From an uncultured Tropicimonas sp. (lineage in GTDB: Bacteria > Pseudomonadota > Alphaproteobacteria > Rhodobacterales > Rhodobacteraceae): DNA of 64,000 bases. The notes beneath the pieces were generated by a model. That model was not told the DNA's origin. It searched no databases and saw only the letters and a program-made list of their open reading frames with translations. Position 1 is the first letter of the stretch; each line of letters starts with the position of its first letter. This document shows positions 32,701-34,844 of the stretch, piece after piece. The stretch lies in the NCBI GenBank assembly GCA_947497945.1, contig CANMIP010000018.1, positions 58,116-122,115 on the forward strand. Direction: 5' to 3'. The position numbers were made by a program, and so were the translations under genes.

Positions 32701-33310
32701 GTTCATCGACGAAACGCCGGAGACGAATGCCGACCTGGGCACCGGCGTCGATCTTCTGACCGTCCTGCGGCATGAGATCGGCCATATGCTCGGCTTCGGT
32801 CATGGTGTTGGCGGGATCATGGAGGAGACGGCCGATGCGGGCGTCCGGGTCGATATCGATGGAACGACGACACTGTCCGGCGATATCGAAACGCTCTCGG
32901 TGATAAACCAGCAGATCGGGGACCTTCTCGACGAGGAGCATTCGGACCTGGTGGAGATCGCATCGGAAGGCGACAGTGAGGTTGTCCTGACCGAAGACGA
33001 CGGTTCTTCGTCGACACCGGGCAACGGCAACAATGGCAAGGGCAACTCAAAGCGGACGGCATCGGTGGACAGTCTCGTGTTCGATCCCGAAACCGGAGAA
33101 CTGGTTGCCGCGGCGGAGGCCGACCTGCTCGAACAGGTCCGCGATCGCCGGCCAGCCATTGCGTCGGTCGCCGTCGCATCGGTCGCCGCTCTAGGGCGCA
33201 ATGGCCTGTCAGACAAGGTGCGCGGGACCAAGGCGGCGCCAACGGTCATCCGAAAGGCGGCCAATGAAAGCGTTGCGACGCGTCTGTCGAACTGGCTCAG
33301 GAGGGCCTAG
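2702..33310 (+). CDS. Giant (10,202 aa) LEPR-XLL domain repeat protein with RTX-type repeats and C-terminal metzincin-like protease motif
   Basis: Single uninterrupted ORF; ATG preceded by [23 protein letters not shown] at N-terminus; internal repeats; GGxGxDxIxGGxGxD repeats; [11 protein letters not shown] near the C-terminus. Confidence 0.93.
   Translation: [10202 protein letters not shown]
5300..9400 (+). repeat. Long in-frame tandem repeats of about 1.2 kb (about 395-408 aa) inside the giant gene
   Basis: Equivalent anchor positions (HSGSSMVT / HSGESLTR / HSGKSVTK / HHGTVTTT) at about 5486, 6670, 7867 and 9091; each unit continues with [15 protein letters not shown]..., a K/Q-rich linker, then [11 protein letters not shown]... 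and [12 protein letters not shown].MTN. Confidence 0.85.
28020..31040 (+). repeat. RTX / hemolysin-type calcium-binding nonapeptide repeat blocks
   Basis: [148 protein letters not shown]. Confidence 0.9.
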
Positions 33311-33365
33311 GTTGCGTTGGCAAAAGGAGAACCGGAGGCGGATTGAGACCAACGGAGGGGCGATT

Positions 33366-33437
33366 GCCTGGCGTTGGATGATGACCGGGCCGAACCCTCC
33401 GGTTCCTCCAGTTTAGCCGGGACATCATCTGCCAGGC
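33366..33437 (+). other. Compound inverted repeat / hairpin just 3' of the giant gene
   Basis: GCCTGGC(33366)...GATGATG(33377) pairs with CATCATC(33423)...GCCAGGC(33431); inner hairpin GAACC-CTCC-GGTTC (33392-33405). No immediate T-tract. Confidence 0.5.
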
Positions 33438-33790
33438 GGGCTTGACGTGTGTTCGCTTCCCTCTTTCGCTCAGGCATGCCGCAGATATGCAGCGCGGGTG
33501 CGGGACCGAGATCAGCCATCATAGGCGCCGGGCGTCTGCCTCCCGGGTTGGGCACGGATTTCAAGAGAGCCCGAGGCGGTACCAAACACCGCTCGCGGCG
33601 CCCAAAAATCACGCAGAGAGTCGAGCAGAGCATACACGCTCTGGTTGCTCGTCATTTTTCAACGCATGCAAACAAGATGCAGAAGGTTGATTTGGAAGGG
33701 GATTTTCTGCGGGTTCCAGTTGTCCTGTCCTGCCCTCCCTCCCATTCGGTTTGGTATGAAGTATTGACGTTGCGACAGGCGCGCTTACGG

Positions 33791-33808
33791 TGATTAAACG
33801 ATTACTCA
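33791..33808. promoter_or_regulatory. Putative LacI-family operator upstream of the LacI gene
   Basis: TGATTAAACGATTACTCA: 18-bp imperfect palindrome with central CG (7 of 9 half-site positions symmetric), 32 nt before the regulator start codon. Confidence 0.55.
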
Positions 33809-33839
33809 AGGCGAATCCGGGCCAGCACCGAGGATTTCC

Positions 33840-34844
33840 ATGCAACCGAAGCTGAAAGATATCGCAAGGGAACTCGGCGTCTCGACCGCCACGATTTCCA
33901 ATGTGCTGTCCGGCAAGGGACGGGTGTCCGACGAGACCCGGCGGCTGGTTTCGGAGAAGGTGCGCGAGCTCGGCTATCGACCCGGCGGGGCAGGGCGGGC
34001 GCTGCGCACCGGCCGCAGCGGCGTTTTCGGGCTGGTGCTGCCGGATATCTCCAACCCGCTTTTTCCTGCTTTCGCACAGGCTATCGAGACCGCCGCCGCG
34101 CGGTCCGGCTATGGTGTCCTGATCGCGGATTCGCATGGCGACCCCGCCGCACAGACCGACGCCCTTCTGCGCATGATCCAGCGGGGCGCCGAAGGCATCG
34201 TGATCGTGCCCTGCCGCGGCACGCAGGTCCGTGATCTGCCCCTGCCTGCCGTGGTCATCGATTCCGCGTCGAGCCCGGGCAATTCTGTCTGTTCCGACCA
34301 TCATGCGGGCGGGCGCCTGGCTGTGACGCATCTGCAGGAGCTCGGCCATCGCAGGCTGACGCTTGTCGGGCAGAGCCGCCGTTCCTCGGTGCAATCCGAC
34401 CGGATCGGCGGCATGCTGGCGGCCCTCAGAAGCGATGTGCGCGCGGATATCTTCTGGCTCGAGGATGGGGCGCCGGATTTCGCAGCACTTGTCCATGCCG
34501 GAACGACCGCGATCATTGCCACGTCGGACCTGCACGCGCTCACCGCGCTCACCTGTTTGCAAGGCGCGGGTGTCGCGGTGCCGGAGCAGGCCAGCGTGAT
34601 GGGGTTCGACGATCACAGTTTTTCGGCGCGGATTTCCCCGGGCCTGACCACGCTCGCCCAGAACATGCCGGAGATCGCCGCCACGGCGGTCGAACATCTG
34701 GCGGAGCTGCTCGACGGGGCGCCGCGCCCCGCCGCGCGGATCGTGCCAATGGCGCTGCGGCTGCGCGGCTCGACCGGTCCGGCTCCGACTGACCCCCATC
34801 CCACCCCCTACCAAGAAGCCCAACAAGGAGATGTGACATCATGA
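33840..34844 (+). CDS. LacI-family transcriptional regulator
   Basis: KLKDIARELGVSTATISNVLSGKGRVSDETRRLVSEKVRELGYRP HTH followed by periplasmic-binding-like domain. Confidence 0.93.
   Translation: MQPKLKDIARELGVSTATISNVLSGKGRVSDETRRLVSEKVRELGYRPGGAGRALRTGRSGVFGLVLPDISNPLFPAFAQAIETAAARSGYGVLIADSHGDPAAQTDALLRMIQRGAEGIVIVPCRGTQVRDLPLPAVVIDSASSPGNSVCSDHHAGGRLAVTHLQELGHRRLTLVGQSRRSSVQSDRIGGMLAALRSDVRADIFWLEDGAPDFAALVHAGTTAIIATSDLHALTALTCLQGAGVAVPEQASVMGFDDHSFSARISPGLTTLAQNMPEIAATAVEHLAELLDGAPRPAARIVPMALRLRGSTGPAPTDPHPTPYQEAQQGDVTS

Noticed and set aside
25613-32941. 2442-aa open frame on the minus strand, antisense to the giant gene
   Set aside because: Same shadow-ORF explanation; composition mirrors the RTX-rich sense sequence and no family motifs were seen.
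33623-33659. Small hairpin CAGAGC-N6-GCTCTG followed by a T5 run as terminator of the giant gene
   Set aside because: Stem only 6 bp and the T-run lies about 10 nt beyond it; over 300 nt from the stop codon, so weak evidence.
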